64,000 nucleotides of DNA from Casuarina equisetifolia (GCA_028551475.1 CM052358.1:18502853-18566852), one strand, 5' to 3'. Shown: positions 9,607 through 23,717, counted from the stretch's first letter. A program made the numbers and translations. The notes: a model not told the origin generated them from the sequence alone.

Positions 9607-10865
9607 TATAGGATGAAAGTCTTACATTGGATATATAATTCTTTATAATAAAACTTAGATAAAGAAAATGTTTTGTTAACTTTTAAGTTAACTTTTGACT
9701 ATACATTAAGTTATTTTAACATGTTATTAAAGTTAGGTTAAAAATTTGCTCTACCTCACACGATCTTAAGCCTAATGTCATTTGGTATGTAAGGGCATGT
9801 GTGTAAGATAAGATTCTCACATCAAATATGTAATTTTTTATGCTAAAACTTAAATAAAGAAAGTGTTTTTCTAATTCTTAAACTAACTTTTAAGTTATGT
9901 CTTTGAGTCTTTTAACAAATATAAAACTCAAATAAAAGAAGTGTTCTTCTAACTCTTAAACTAACTTTTGAGTTAAGTCTTTGAATATTGTAATAAATGA
10001 GAATTCTACTATCTATAGAGTTTAATTTGATCTATATAATCTTATTCTTTTTGTCAAACTAATTAAAGAGAATGAATCAAATAGTACTATTTCAATATTT
10101 GGCTACGGTGGATTGAGCACCCTTTTCTTTCATTGTTTCTTTATCAATACTTGAAAGGGTTCGGGATTTGTGTGTTGTTCGTGGGATTTCTTTATTTAGG
10201 TCATAGTATTGGAAAATTCGAATAAGGCATTTGCAAGTTTACACTATTTGAACCAATAAATGGAATAAAAAGTCAACAATGAGAAATGGGAAATGATATC
10301 TTGAAAAATTAACCACAAGTATAACGGTTGATAGTGACAAAACCTCATAACAATGTCAAAAAAAAAAAATTTGGAAAATTCAGGGAAGAAAAAAAGATAG
10401 AAAACTTTAGTACTTTATTCTACGTAACACCATAAGTCATTCTTTTCACAAAAGGTATTTACATATATATATATATATATATAAACTCTGAGTGCACCCA
10501 AGACTTTAATCTTTTACAAATGGCTTATATTTTTAGTGTTAATTCTTATGATTTTAAAATGTGTACAAGATAGAGTCTAACATCACAATAAATTATCTTT
10601 GAAGTAAAGTCAAAAACATAATGATCATCTAACCCTTGAATTAACTCTTGTATTAGGCCATTGGGCTTTCTATCTTGTGACAAAGCTTAGTTTGATTTTG
10701 TTCTATTTCATGTGACCTTAAGTTTAATATCATTCGGTATATAAGAATATGTGTAAGACAAAAATCTCATATCTAAAAAAAATATTGTTAAAGTAAAGTT
10801 GGAAAGCAAGAATAATCATCTAACCCTTAAGCTAGTTTTTAAATTGAACATTTAAATCTTTTAAT
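9607..10865. repeat. Dispersed plant repeat, five diverged copies in a duplicated arrangement
   Basis: Copies start at about 9607, 9799, 9917, 10565 and 10750. Each has a core of the type GTCTNACATNNNATAT, then AAANTNAATAAAGAAAGTGTT-like sequence, CTAACTCTTAAACTAACTTT and TTTGAGTC. A shared spacer containing GATCTTAAGCCTAATGTCAT or its variant GACCTTAAGTTTAATATCAT lies between copies 1 and 2, and again between copies 4 and 5. So a composite of about 300 bp is itself duplicated (9607-9910 and 10565-10865). Between them lies AT-rich filler with a (TA)n tract at about 10460-10483. No coding sequence. Confidence 0.65.
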
Positions 10866-13800
10866 TACATGTATTAAAGAAACAAATAATGAATTTAAAA
10901 AAAAATAAACATGTGAGTTTATTCATTCTAATAAAAAGATAAAAGCTTAAGATATTTCCAACACTACAGATTCTCCAATTCATCTGTGTATAAGAGAAAT
11001 TTTGCTGAATCTTTTTCCCGCTCATAACGTTAACCACGGCCATCACATAATCAGATGATTCTCGTGTGCCTGCTGAAAACGAAACGTCCGAAAACGCCAT
11101 GCACAGACCATCAGACTCACTTTCAAAGACACCATATATACTGCCAAAAAATTCTTACTGTCACGTACCTCGTCCACAGAATGTGATTCACAGGTTTTTT
11201 CATGCATCTCGCGTTGCCTAATTAAACGTCGTATTTTCTCGTGATACAAGGCTGCAAGCGGACTTGTGGGGCTCCTCCATGTCAGACATTGTCACAATAA
11301 ATAGACTTTTTAACTACTCTGGGCCTTCAAATTTATCACGACAACTGCATGGCTTGTTGAGATGCAAGCGGTCGATGTCGGAATGGACAGTCAATACGCT
11401 GCTTTTTTATTGGGATATGCAGTTGAATTTTCAAAGATGTTGACTACTTTTTGAAATTTTGAAACGACCCATCGAGGACATGGAAATGTTTCTAAAAAGA
11501 TGGAAGATTAAATATATTCAGTGAACATGGAAAGCTTAAGTTTTCACTCTATGCACTTTCTGTAGTCCGAAAAGAAGGTATCTCAATCATCATTGTTCCA
11601 TGTTTTGTCACGTGAATTGATGAATTTACTTGTTATGTTTTTCTCTTTGAAGGTTTCAATGCTAAGTGATTTTTTCAAGTTTATTACAAAGAGTTTTATC
11701 ATTTGTATAATTACATGTTGAATTAACTAGGGTTAAGCATTGATCCTCTGAGGTGTAATCACTAAATCTAGTAATCTAGTTCTCGCGATTGAAGAAAAGC
11801 CACAATTACACATTGGTGATGAAAAATATTATACATAACTATAAAATGGAGAAAGATTGGGCCATTCATTCTTTGAAAACTGTTGACAACTAATTTGATT
11901 TGAAAAGAATGAGTTATCTTAGTGGGGAGTTGGGGGAGTAGGTATTGCCTAAGATCTAACATTTTTTTTATAAAATAAAAATAAAGCTTAGACAAAAAAA
12001 AAAAAAAAGTGACTTACACAAATCTTTTTCGTTGAAACCTTTGATCAATTGATCAAATAGGAATTTATCAATTGAAAAGAACTTTAAACTTCAACTATTG
12101 TTTCAACATGGGGTGAAAGGAGAATAAAAAATAAAAGTTAAGATGTATATATATAATAAAGGACATGAGAGACCAAGTCAACCAAAAGAAAAAAAAGCAA
12201 AAAGATAAAGTTGAAACAAGTGATGATTAATATTTTACAAAGAGGATGTTGTAGCATCCTAAGCATGTAAAAATATCAAGTGATGATTATATCTACCGAT
12301 TTGGTTTGGATGCTTTTTATCTATCCAAAAAGTAGTCATAGGTCTAATCTTTACAATCAAAACATTTTTATCATCAAGTTTGGAATGTGCATGTTATAGA
12401 TTGTTTAGGCTCATGGTCAAGATTATGTTGGAATGCCTTTAAAAAGGATTAGTTGGGACGAGATAGTAATAAGCCTTTGTAAGATTAGGTCTATATGTTA
12501 TCTTTTATAATTTTTTTTAATTACTTTGAATTTTGCTTTTAGTGATGTTATTATTATGATTGTACTCTTCATTATGGGGAGTTTATTTTAAAAGGGTCAT
12601 ATTTATGTCAAATTGTTTATACTTCTACAAAATGTAGTTATTATACATAATATTGTTATTATTAAAAAAATTATTTGAAAATCGTTTTTGTTTTTGAAAA
12701 AAAAAATTATTGTTTTTTTTTTTTTACAATGACAATGACCATCAATCAGGACTGGTTTCTTAGGCTAGGTAGCTAGTGCATAAATATTGCTCTACATCCT
12801 GAAACCGCTTAGACTGATTGATTTAAAAGCCATGAATCAAAATATGATGCGATAGATGTTCAAGTAAAAAGGTACACGTGGATACCCACTAATGGACTTC
12901 CTGAAGCATGAAGTATCGAGAAATAATTAGAATCGAAATTTCTTTTAAGGTTCAAATGCGAGTCAATTATTACTTTTCAAGTAATGATATCTTGAGCAGT
13001 TGAGGTCCACAATGGTTAGAACTTCTTATGTTGCTTATCACATCAAGAAAAAAGAAGACTTCACATGCAATGCAGTCATCTTAATTGCATATACAATGAT
13101 AACAAAGAACCTTTATGGAGGCAAAAGAAGAACTTCTTGGCTCCATTCAGTAGAAGCCATAATTATCCGTCGTTCGTACTGAAATAAAGTGAGTATTTAG
13201 TTTTGTGGTGATGACGTTTGAATCCTTGCAGAAGCACGTTTCATATGAGGTGGCTGTGCCGTTTTGGGTTTCTTTGCTTTCTTGTTGCTGTACAGCGTCA
13301 GGAAGTCCATTTATATTTTTTTTAAGATGGATAATTTGGAGTGTATTACAAGCTTGATACTTTAACTATGTTCTAATAATCATTTCCCACATTTGTTTTG
13401 CAAACAAAGCGTGTGTTTTCTACTTTTCTCGGTGGGTTATGATGCATCTGGCCTGGGGAACAGCATAATGAGCTACCAGCTTCATGTCATCCGACCCGGA
13501 GTGAGAATGCAGGGCAGGGTTATGCATGCCACCGATTTTGGTGAGTAAGCTCATTAAGAAATTAGTGAAGATTTTGAATTTTTTTTATTAATAGTTAAAT
13601 ATTATTTATCAATAAGTCAATAATTCAGTAATTAGTTATTAATTGTTTAGGAGTTAAGCCATGTATTCGATATTTCATACTTCCAAACATCCACTTACCT
13701 TATTCAAAATAAAAAAGAAAAAAAAATCAAATACCCAAAACCCTTATAATACCTTTCTCCGTGATTACAACGCCAATTAAAAATTTAAAAGTTCACCCTT

Positions 13801-15638
13801 GTTGACTATGAAGCCTAAATTTAATAACAATAATAAAGTGGTTATTTCTTTTTGGCGTTGAAATAATATTTTTGATAATTGTAGTTTGTAAAATACCTAC
13901 ATATATAAAATTTAGAAAACTTATGTAAATGTTTTTTTTAATTCTTTTAAATATTACAACACACATGTATTTAACTCATATATATAAAATATCAAACTCT
14001 AAATCTTACAGTTGAAAATGTTACTAACTCACTACTAAACTAACTTACTAAATAACTATAAATGTTAAACAAAACGAATAATTATCTCCATCAAAGAACT
14101 AAAGAGCGAGTATCATAAAAAAGAGAATCATAAATCCTAAACTGTAATTTTTCATAAATTATTATTTCGTTAATGTAAAAGGTTTATCTCAAATTATTAC
14201 TATCTTATAATTGTTTATCTCCCCCACATATATATTATATAAAATTTTCAGAGAATTTCAAATTCAAACAATGAACGTAGTCAAAAAGAAATAGACATCA
14301 ATTTTGCTTGTATCCCAAGATTTGTGTCATTGGCTACCACGAGAGTTGGAGTCAACCCTTCCAGTTGACGAGGGATTCCGGATCGGAAAATATAAACACA
14401 CGGCCAGGACCATTACCTATTTTTTTCCTCTAATACCTTTGATATTATGAGTAATTTTAAATTGCACAACCTTTTTTAATACTGTTTTTTGTAAGGATAA
14501 GGTGGAAATGATTAGGGGAGGGAAACACTTGAAATTCTACTATAAAGGGTTTTTTTTTTATTATTTACATACAAGTGAACTATTAGAGTTTATTTTTTTT
14601 TTAAAATTTACATACACATCCAAAATCACAGATCCATTATCAAAACTAAAACGAAAGGATATTAGGATCTGCTAGCTTATTAGTAGGCAAGTAAGTAATC
14701 GGACTAAAATATTTGAACTTGATAAAATAGAAGGAAAACCCTTATTTATCCTTTTTTAACAGTTTCTTTGATTTTTGGGTAGGCCTCTATGTTTCGTCCT
14801 TGCTTGCATACCAACCAGAAGGACTTCCTGGTGGGTGCCAACCTCCAGGCCTGTTTGGATTCAATAAATATTTTTAGCGACCAATAGGAGAGATTCAAAA
14901 TGGTTCCGTGCAAGAGTAGACAGCTCGCCAGAAGTGGAAACTTAACTTTTTTTTTTTTATCTGGTTTTTCTGAAATGAGGACCACAGATTTGATTCATCT
15001 GTTACTGCTGTTTCTTTCTTCTTTTGGCAGCGCTTATGCTTAATCCTGCTCTCCGGCAACACCAAGTTCACGCGGTTCCGAGCCATGATTCCCCCAAGGT
15101 GTTCGACAAAAAGCGGCAGACAAACGTCTTTCTTCTGCCGGTTCCTTATGATTACCCATCATTCCTCGGCCGGCTAATACCCCCGCAGCCTCTGTCCACG
15201 CTTTGCTCTGACCCCGTCCTCCTCGCCCAATGTTGTTTAAAAATGAAAAGCAGGCTGCCTTACCGGTTCCTGCTTGTTTATAGATAAATCGCTGTACTTT
15301 ACAACACCAACGCTAAGCACATCTTTTGCCAGGCCGGTTTGGCGTCGTGATCCGTGCAACCTTTTCCTGTGGCACAAACGAATCCCCAAAGAAATGTTTT
15401 TGTTTGATTTGGTTTATTATTTTGATTGGCACGGACACTTCCTAGCTGTAAAGGCCCACTGTTGCCGTCACGGCCCCAGTTGACTCAGTGGGACTCGCTT
15501 CCTGCGCGGTTGCTTGCTAGCATCTTTTCTTTTTTCCTTTTTTAATAGAGGAATAATTTTCGTTCACCAACCAAAAATGAAGAATTCGGCTTTGTAGAGA
15601 GAGGCAGAGACAGAGAGGGTCTCTCCTTCCGCTTAGCC
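10866..15638. other. AT-rich intergenic region and NPH3-gene upstream sequence
   Basis: No gene was recognised in this 4.8-kb stretch. There are homopolymer runs near 11992 and 12700, and a less AT-rich patch at 11020-11290 with an open minus-strand frame and no known domain. The last 600 bp (from about 15020) are less AT-rich and probably hold the promoter and 5' leader of the NPH3-family gene, including GA/CT-rich sequence just before the ATG. Confidence 0.5.
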
Positions 15639-16695
15639 ATGGCTCCAGCTAGGAAGGTCTCCGAGTTTCATCGAGAAGGCAATGACTGGTAGTGACACAC
15701 ACACTCACCCATTTCTTATAAGCTCTTGTTTGGTAATTTTGGTAAATTTTTAAATTTTGGTTTCATCTTTTGTTTATCTTCCTTGACTAAGTCCTTGAGT
15801 TTATGACCGGAATCTATGGGTTCAAAATTCCGTTACCGGTTTTGTCATATAAGGTCAATTGGAAGAACAAGAAGAAGAAAATCACCTATGTTTTATATGT
15901 ATTATTTTGGTAATTTGGTAGCTTTTATGGGTTTGGCAGGTTCTGCAGTGCTGGATTGCCGTGTGATATCACTTTTGTGGTCGATAGCGTAAACTTTCAT
16001 CTTCACAAGGTATCCTTATCCTATCCCTTTGCCGTTATGGTCATCCGTAACAACTTGGTTTACATTCTTTCCGTTGCATACGTGTTTGTCTAGTGAATGG
16101 TTTAATGATCTTGCAAGTTATTTTTTTTTAAATCATTTGATGTTTATGTCTACGGTTAACTTGATGTGTGTTGATGACGTACACTTATTTTGAGACTTAT
16201 TAGCCGAGTTCTGGAATTGCGGAGAACTTAGCGTTCTTATCACAGTATTAAGGTATTAAATAATAGTCTTTCACTGATACATCTGAGCTTTAGTGTTTGA
16301 TGTTAAAGTTTCATGCCACAGGTGAATAGTTATTCTTGAATCTTCTATAAATCAAATTTTGATTGTAAGTTGTCTTCTATCGAATTTGTTTAGGAATCTG
16401 ACTTGTTGGGTTTTGTTGTAAAACCCCTTATTCTCAAACCCCCATCGTTTTTCCCTTCTCAAGTTTTGGGAGTCTCAAGCAGGGACTATGGAATGCATGT
16501 GGCGGAAGTCATCCCCATCACAGACCACGGTGATTCATACTTTGAGCATCTACCAATATCAATAACCTTATAGCTTTATGTTCCTGAGCCTGACCACATT
16601 CTGGAGAGATTTATTTCATTTTGCGTTACTTAGACAAAAGATTATGAGTAACTTTCATGTATTAGTAGTTGTAGGAATCCTTACTTCTCTCTCTC

Positions 16696-16729
<34 letters not shown>

Positions 16730-19700
16730 CTTTTGAGTAGATTAAGGGCAATTGATTACATTTAAGCCTCTTCCATAATCCCAGATGTTGAATTGGTTTG
16801 GCTAGACCTTATGACATTCAACTTAGGCTTTAGAGAAACATATGTCGGACTTTACATGATTTTGACAATCAAGTAATTTACTTAGAGGAGGCAGGACAGG
16901 CATATGAACTTTACTTCCACATTCCAACCCTGACAGTCCTGTGGCAACAAATCTGCGTGGGGTTGTGTGTCAAAATAATGAATAAATAAATAAATATATG
17001 AAACCAAAATGTTTAAGAAGCTCTATAACTGGTCAAATTTAGGATGGGCTTCTCGATTCAACAACATGAATTCAGCTTTGTCATAACTGCTGAATGTTTG
17101 TCCATTTGAAAACTAAATCAAATTGAACTTTCAGATATCTTTCAGGTTGAACTTTTGGTGAAGAGTAAATATGATTACGCTAGAAGTTATATCATCTTCC
17201 TTCCGATTAAAAGTTGCAATCCACCAGTTTGATCTTTCTTTTGCATCCCATCTGAAGCTTCTTTCTTCACTTTCTTATTGTACCTGCCAATTTGCACTGA
17301 GATTAGCCCTTAACAAGGGAGCTTATGCAATATCCCCTGCAAGATCTAGTTTCTGTTTCTTGTAAATTTTGTAATTTTTGTACATTGTTAGGATCTCATA
17401 TGATGAGGTTTTGGATCTTTAACAAAATTCATGAGCATGTAGAAAATCACGTTTTGAACTGGCTGACTATGAGCACCTTGGAAGACATTGGCTACTCCAT
17501 GTGTAATGAGTTTTCAGGAAGTTTTACTTCCATCTATAGGGATGTGGTTCATCACTACTGATGAAAACTTTGCTTCCATAACCTGTTATGCCATGTATAT
17601 ACTCAAAACTTGGTAACTCCTTTTTTTATGACAAATGAGTTGACCTTCAGGTTTTAATCCTTGGTTGATGTATGCATATGCATGTGCAATGGATGGGCAG
17701 GAGCAAAAGCAATTGGCTTGATGATTCCTTGTGACGGTTCATAGGGACCGCTCCCGATTGGAATCCTGGCCTGTGAGAGTCATTTCTGACTAATGTGCAG
17801 TGATCCATTGGTTCTCACCTTCATTTAAATGGCAAGCAGACCTCACTTAAATGATTCTGCTATCTAGATTTAAGGATTTATTTCTAAACTTCATAAATAT
17901 GTTGTAAATATCACTGGAATTTCATATTAAGGTGGTTCTTGGTGTCCCCTGATTAGTAGTGATTTTGCTAATTTGCCCCATATGCTTATGTGCTACTGGT
18001 CTACCAATTGAGCATTCTTATTTAAGCCTGTCACAGAATTTCTTTAGGTTGGTAATAATAAACTATACAGGCTTTTGTTCAGTGAAGGCCAAATGTAAAG
18101 TTGTTCTTTTGTTGAGATCTTATCCCTTTTTTGACTAGGAGTTTTTTGTTCTTCTGAATTTTAAATCCAGTTTAATATCCCAATTTATAAGGAAGTGCTT
18201 GAGTTGTAGCCTTTTCTTTCTTTATTGTGTATTGTGTTCATACATTCAAGATGTTATCAATGTTGAATAGACATTACATTGTGGTTACATTGATTTAGAT
18301 AAGATAATAACAGTGCATTGCTTCTCCAGTTTCCTCTTGTATCAAAATGTGGCAAGATGGCACAAATATACGAAGAATCTCAAGGCACCCGGGAGAAGAT
18401 TTTCACCACCGTGCTGGAAGAATTCCCTGGTGGCCCTGACATTTTCTTGATTGCAGTCAAGTTCTGTTATGGTGTACGCATTGAATTGACATCAAGAAAC
18501 ATAGTAATGGTGTACTGTGCGGCAGACTACCTTGAAATGACAGATGAGTATGGAGAGGGTAACTTAATCTCTAAGTCAGAAAGTTTCTTCCATAAGAATG
18601 TACTTCACAACTGGAAAGATTGTATTTTGGCTCTTCAAAGTTCAGAGCCTGTCATGCCAAGGGCTGAAAAGCTCCAGATACTGAGAAAATGTTTCAACAC
18701 ACTATCTATGATGGTTTGCACAGATCCTAGTTTGTTTGGATGGCCCATGATGATGTATGGTAGTTTACAGAGCCCTGGTGGAAGCATCTTATGGAATGGA
18801 ATAAACACGGGAGCAAGAATTCGAAGCTCAGAATCTGATTGGTGGTTTGAGGACATCTCATACCTTAGTGTTGGTTTGTTTGAGAGACTTATTAAAACAA
18901 TGAAATCAAGAGGTATAAGACCTGAAAATCTAGCTGGGGCAGCGATGTACTATGCCAGAAAGTATCTACCAGGTCTAGGCCGATGGCAGGGTGGACAAAG
19001 TGGCAAAACCAGAACAGTTGCGAGTTTTAGCTTGACACCAGCTGCTGTGGATCAAAGGGTTCTATTGGAAAGCATTGAGAAGCTTCTGCCAGAAAAGAAA
19101 GGGAAGTCCTTTTGCCGTTTCTTACTGGGGCTTCTCCGTGTTGCTCTGATATTGGGTGTCGGTCAAACGTGCAAGGACTCTTTAGAAAGGAGAATAGGAA
19201 TGCAACTAGAACTGGCGACTTTGGAGGGTGTTTTGATTCCAACTTATTCAGATACTGAGACATTATACGATACAGACTGTGTTGAACGGATTGTTCATTA
19301 TTTTATGTCTTCAGAGGCTAGATTACCATCATTTTCTCCAATATCATTGGACATGCAGGAAACATCTCCATCATCTGAACCACTAAGGAAAGTTGCAAAG
19401 TTAATGGACAGCTATATTGCAGAGGTTGCTTCAGATGTGAACTTGAAACCAGAAAAGATACGCTCTCTTGCTGAGGGCCTTCCACAATCTTCAAGACCAT
19501 TGCATGATGGGCTCTACCGAGCACTGGATATATACTTCAAGGTTTTTTTTTTCAGGATCAACTTTAAATGTGAAAGTTTCTTTTGGTTTTTCAGGTTTAT
19601 AGCAGCTAATGGCTTTGTGCAGGAACACCCCTGGCTTTCGGAGAAAGAGAGGGAAGAACTCTGCAATGTCATTGACTACCAGAGACTATCCATTGATGCC

Positions 19701-20192
19701 TGCGCCCATGCATCCCAAAACGAAAGGTTGCCACTTAGAGTTGTTCTCCAAGTCCTCTTCTTTGAGCAGCTGCAGTTAAGAACAGCCTTAGCTGGCTGTC
19801 TCCATGTATGGGATACGGAAAGTGCCCCTGCAGGTCCTGTGCCTGTCCCAGGGGAAATAGCAGGCCAGATTGTACAGAGGGATGGGTGGGTGACAGTAGT
19901 ACGTGAGAATCAGGTTTTGAAGGTTGATATGGAAAGGATGAGGTCGAGAGTTGGGGAACTTGAGGAAGAATTTAGTAAAATAAGGCAAGAGATGAAAAAG
20001 GTGACGAAATCACACAGTTCCCTTAGTTCTCCTCGTTTGGTTGCGAGGAAATTTGGATGCAAGCTAATTCCACGATCCTCAGATGCTCCTCCAGATACTG
20101 TTGAAAGCACTGGACCTAGTCCAAGAGCATCACTTGAGCAGGCACGTCCCTCTCGTCATTCCAGACACCGGAAGAGTTTCTCTCTGTTTTGA
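15639..20192 (+). CDS. BTB/POZ and NPH3 domain protein, 4 exons, 633 aa
   Basis: Exons: 15639-15688, 15940-16009, 18330-19541, 19623-20192. All introns are GT-AG and phases agree. The start ATG sits in GCCATGGCT. The protein begins MAPARKVSEFHREGNDW, followed by a BTB/POZ domain (about 22-130, CDITFVVDSVNFHLHKFPLV). The NPH3 domain runs from DWWFEDISYLS (about 210) to about 500 and includes the family signature HDGLYRALDIYFK. A coiled coil (about 540-572, MRSRVGELEEEFSKI) and a basic Ser-rich tail (HRKSFSLF) follow. Known for the family: plasma-membrane-linked substrate adaptors for CUL3 ubiquitin ligases in phototropin light responses, auxin-related development and immunity. Which Arabidopsis member is the orthologue cannot be told here. 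The tail RKS resembles the C-terminal RxS phosphosite that recruits 14-3-3 in NPH3; that is inference. Length fits the family. Confidence 0.95.
16699..16728. repeat. (GT)n microsatellite in intron 2 of the NPH3 gene
   Basis: About fifteen GT repeats follow a CT run. They lie within the 2.3-kb second intron (16010-18329), which otherwise holds only non-coding AT-rich sequence. Confidence 0.85.
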
Positions 20193-21240
20193 GAGCTAGT
20201 TCTAGGAAACTGAGATTGAGATTCCTCAATGGATTTCCTTGGTTCAGAATGTGCGAAGGAAAGGGAAGGAAAATGTTTAAACTGGCTTCCTATTTTTAGC
20301 ATTTTTTTCACTGATCGAACATTTTCCTCTTCTTTCCTCCGTTTGAATCTGGCAGTATTTCCAGAAGACCGTTGGAAAAAGACCCAGTATAGAATTGTTT
20401 TGGAGTATGGCAGAAGAGTGGGAGCCTCTTCATTTATTTTTTGGTTCTGGTGTAAGGAGGGAGAGTTTTCCTTCAGCGTTTGTAGGAAGGGATTGGTAGG
20501 CATCAAAGAATGACCAGAAAATCAGAGAAGTAATGCTTTTACGGTGAGTTGGAACATTCTTCCTATCTGAAATTCAAACTTACAGATGCAGCTCGTGATG
20601 GACTCCATACAAGTAAATACACCCTGTTACAGTTATATATCGATGGTACTTCCGCCTTTCTATAGTTATTTCTTCTGTGCTTATACGTGTACAGTACTCC
20701 GAATCAAAGTTGTAAGTTTGTCAAGCATTGGTGAAAGGGTTCGTGTTTCCTTGTGTCTGAACTTCCCAATGAACACACTGATTGTTTGATGTCGTTTGGT
20801 GAACTCCCATCCGTGCCAAAGAAGAATATATTGAATACAAGAATTCAGTTTTTGTGCATTGATGCTCGGGGATGGTGCCAGATTGAAAGAGCTGGTTATC
20901 TTGATGGAGATGATCTTGCTAAGTGATATTTTATTGCTTTTAACAAGCCAGCTGGAATCTAGATTTTGGCATTTTGCATGTAATGCCACATCCTCAATGT
21001 TTTTGAACTTAACGCCAACTTTCTTCCTTAAACTTAATTATTAAGAGAGTAAAATTAGTTATTAGAGGAAAGTGTCATTCAAACATGTTCAGGGGACATT
21101 GCGTTAAGATATTTACGACGTAAAATAATTATTAAATTGTAGATCTCAAATTGTACTTGAAAGCAACTTTGTAGTAGACTCGTTGATAACTGACATTATA
21201 GATGAGGAATCCTAGATCTTAAATTGTACTTGGTAGTTTG
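20193..21240. other. 3' flank of the NPH3 gene
   Basis: This holds the 3' untranslated region and downstream spacer. Near 21140 and 21210 there is a direct repeat of about 24 bp (TAGATCTCAAATTGTACTT / TAGATCTTAAATTGTACTT). No gene is seen. Confidence 0.5.
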
Positions 21241-23416
21241 AGAATCAGCATCATTGACTCTATGTTGGTTAAAGTCTTATATTTCCTTTTCCAATTGGAT
21301 TGTATCCCAAGTTGCAAACTTTATTTGTCTACGTTTAGCCAACATTTTCTTTATTGCCTCCATGAATTCATTATTGTTAGTTTTAACTTTAGTCTTTACT
21401 TCATAGAGCTTAAATATGGGCAAATTCTTATATTCATTTGAGGAGACCTTTTCCACTAATGGTCTCCAAACATAATCTTCTATCATGTCCAACTACTTAC
21501 CCATGATGGATAAGAGTTTATTGGTATAATTTCCCTATCCATGGATATTATATATACCATTTGCACTAATAAGATCCTTATTGCTAGTGGAGGCTTCACC
21601 TTTCACATTAAAAAGTGTTATCATAACCAATTCATTACCCAATTGGAACTTGATTGGGCCTAATAAGGGTGTTTTAGACTTTACAATTATACTTTTGTTA
21701 GTAATCCACTAGGTAACCTATGGGCCATATTTATGACTTGTCACAATGATCATGGGTAGCCAATCCCATTGTGACTAGTATATTCATTGAACCATTCAAA
21801 GAACAAAACATTTTATTCAAGGCTTTTGTACTTGACATATCATTGCTCTTTGATAGCCCATTTTTGGCTATTAGAGTTTTTTTTTATTAAAAAGAAGTCC
21901 TAAATAACCAATCTCTTTTAGACTTATTTTCTTTTGAAAGAAAATCATATTTCAAAAGTTCTTTTTTTTAGGGTAAAATCCTTAATCAAGACCATTACCC
22001 TAGGGATGTATAGGAGTTCTTCTTTATATGAAGTATTTTTCATGGACAAGTATGTCATAGATGATCTTTTTTTCTCTTGTTCATACACCATATATTGTCT
22101 TCTTTGCTTTTTACCTATATTGCCTCCATTCCTAATGGATTGCAAGTGGGCTTCGTGAGCACCCAAAGTGGAGGCCATCAATTGTCTTGCCAAGTGATTA
22201 TTAAGTTATCTCAAACACTAGCCTATGGGTTATGTTATCCATATTTGATATTTGTGAAGGAAATTTTAATTGGTTGGGTTCTAGAGCCTTAGAAAGACGA
22301 CTAATTGAGAGGTTCCTAGATGGATTAGGCCTTAAGATTATTTTATTAAAGCCAATGGAAATCCACCTATCCTCATACTAAATTATCCTATTTCAATAGG
22401 GGTTGGATATAGATTCTTTTATAGGCCTTTCCATCATGGTCCACCATTCTAGAATGGTAATATCTTGCCATATCATGGTGTGAGGACCATAGCCTTGGAC
22501 TTAAGCTAAGTATGTCTCGACAAATAGGGTATCCTTCCTTTTATGCTTGTGTAAAGCCTTTGCATGGAAGACAGTTTTCCTAGCCTTATAATGGACCTAA
22601 AATGCCAACGCTATGGTTAATCCCATTCTTTGTATCATAATTAGAGGTCTTTACTTTGAGCACTAAGGCATCTAAGGTAGGATAAACTTCAAAACTTATT
22701 AGTCCACTACACAGGATGGACTTTATAATTCCTAATAAAAAAATCTAGAACTTATTATGACACTCATCCCTAATAATTAAGTAAATAAAGTTGTTTAGTC
22801 CTTCCTTTATGAGAGGCTTTACACTTACATGTACTAATACTATGTGCAAGTAGTTATACTTTTTTATGAGACTTTATGGATTTGCAAGATAATAATCTTA
22901 TAGTCTTAATTTTTCTACAAAAAGAAATATCTCTTTTTTCAACCTTTAAGGTGTAATCTATTTTAAACATATTCCATCGAGATGTGTCCTCATATATAAG
23001 ATGTTTATTTTACCTTTAGAAGAGTCCAATCTTTTATGAAATTATCAAAGTTCTGTATAATTTGTTTGTCACAATTATATATATGATAATAGAGCTAGAG
23101 GTTGCTATCTTTAAAGTTCATATTAGTAAAATCTCTCATTTGGCTAATCACTTTACTCCTACTTATCATAATACAATCTAGGTAACTCTTCCTAAAAGTG
23201 GATCTTGGTCTTCCATTTACTAACCTTAACATTTATACCACAACTAAATGGGACTCATTGGCTTACAATCTCCCTACTATAGCTCAAAACCCTAACAACA
23301 CTGTGACAAACTCATAAGAGTAGTGGTGACCAAAACAAGTGGCCCTTTACCAAAGTAAGGCAACAACTTTAACCCCAAAAGATGATATGAACCAAAGGAT
23401 CTTCTTCTTTCACCTT

Positions 23417-23430
23417 GGCTCTAATACCAA
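23417..23430 (-). promoter_or_regulatory. tRNA-Met-type primer-binding site of the pararetrovirus fossil
   Basis: The minus-strand sequence TTGGTATTAGAGCC resembles the TGGTATCAGAGCC site used by Caulimoviridae to prime minus-strand synthesis, which by convention marks genome position 1. It lies about 2.9 kb from the TATA-like box at 26354, or about 0.8 kb once the nested repeat is subtracted. That spacing is reasonable for a pararetrovirus leader. Confidence 0.65.
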
Positions 23431-23717
23431 CGACACACCTAGGTTTAGGAAGGGAACAAACATAAAGGTAAAATAAAGGACTAGATCTAAACTTAGGCCC
23501 CACAAAAGATAAAATAAAAGACCAAATCTAGATTAGGCCAATTTTAAAAGCAAGATAAGGAATTAACCTATCAAGAAGCCAATCCTGGAAGCAAGAAATG
23601 AAATAGGGGACCGGATTTAGGCAAAAACTAGCTTTAGAAGTTCAAAAAAAGAAAACTGGGACCAATTAATTGAAAATATAGGTGGTTAAACTAGCCCAAT
23701 AATAAAAGAAAGCAATA

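Noticed and set aside
10861-11249. Overlapping minus-strand frames in a less AT-rich patch
   Set aside because: I considered an exon remnant, but found no recognisable family motif and no partner exons.
18318-20192. Single 624-codon reading frame as the NPH3 gene
   Set aside because: It starts inside intron 2 and reads through a short stop-free intron. The family alignment requires two upstream exons and splicing at 19542-19622.
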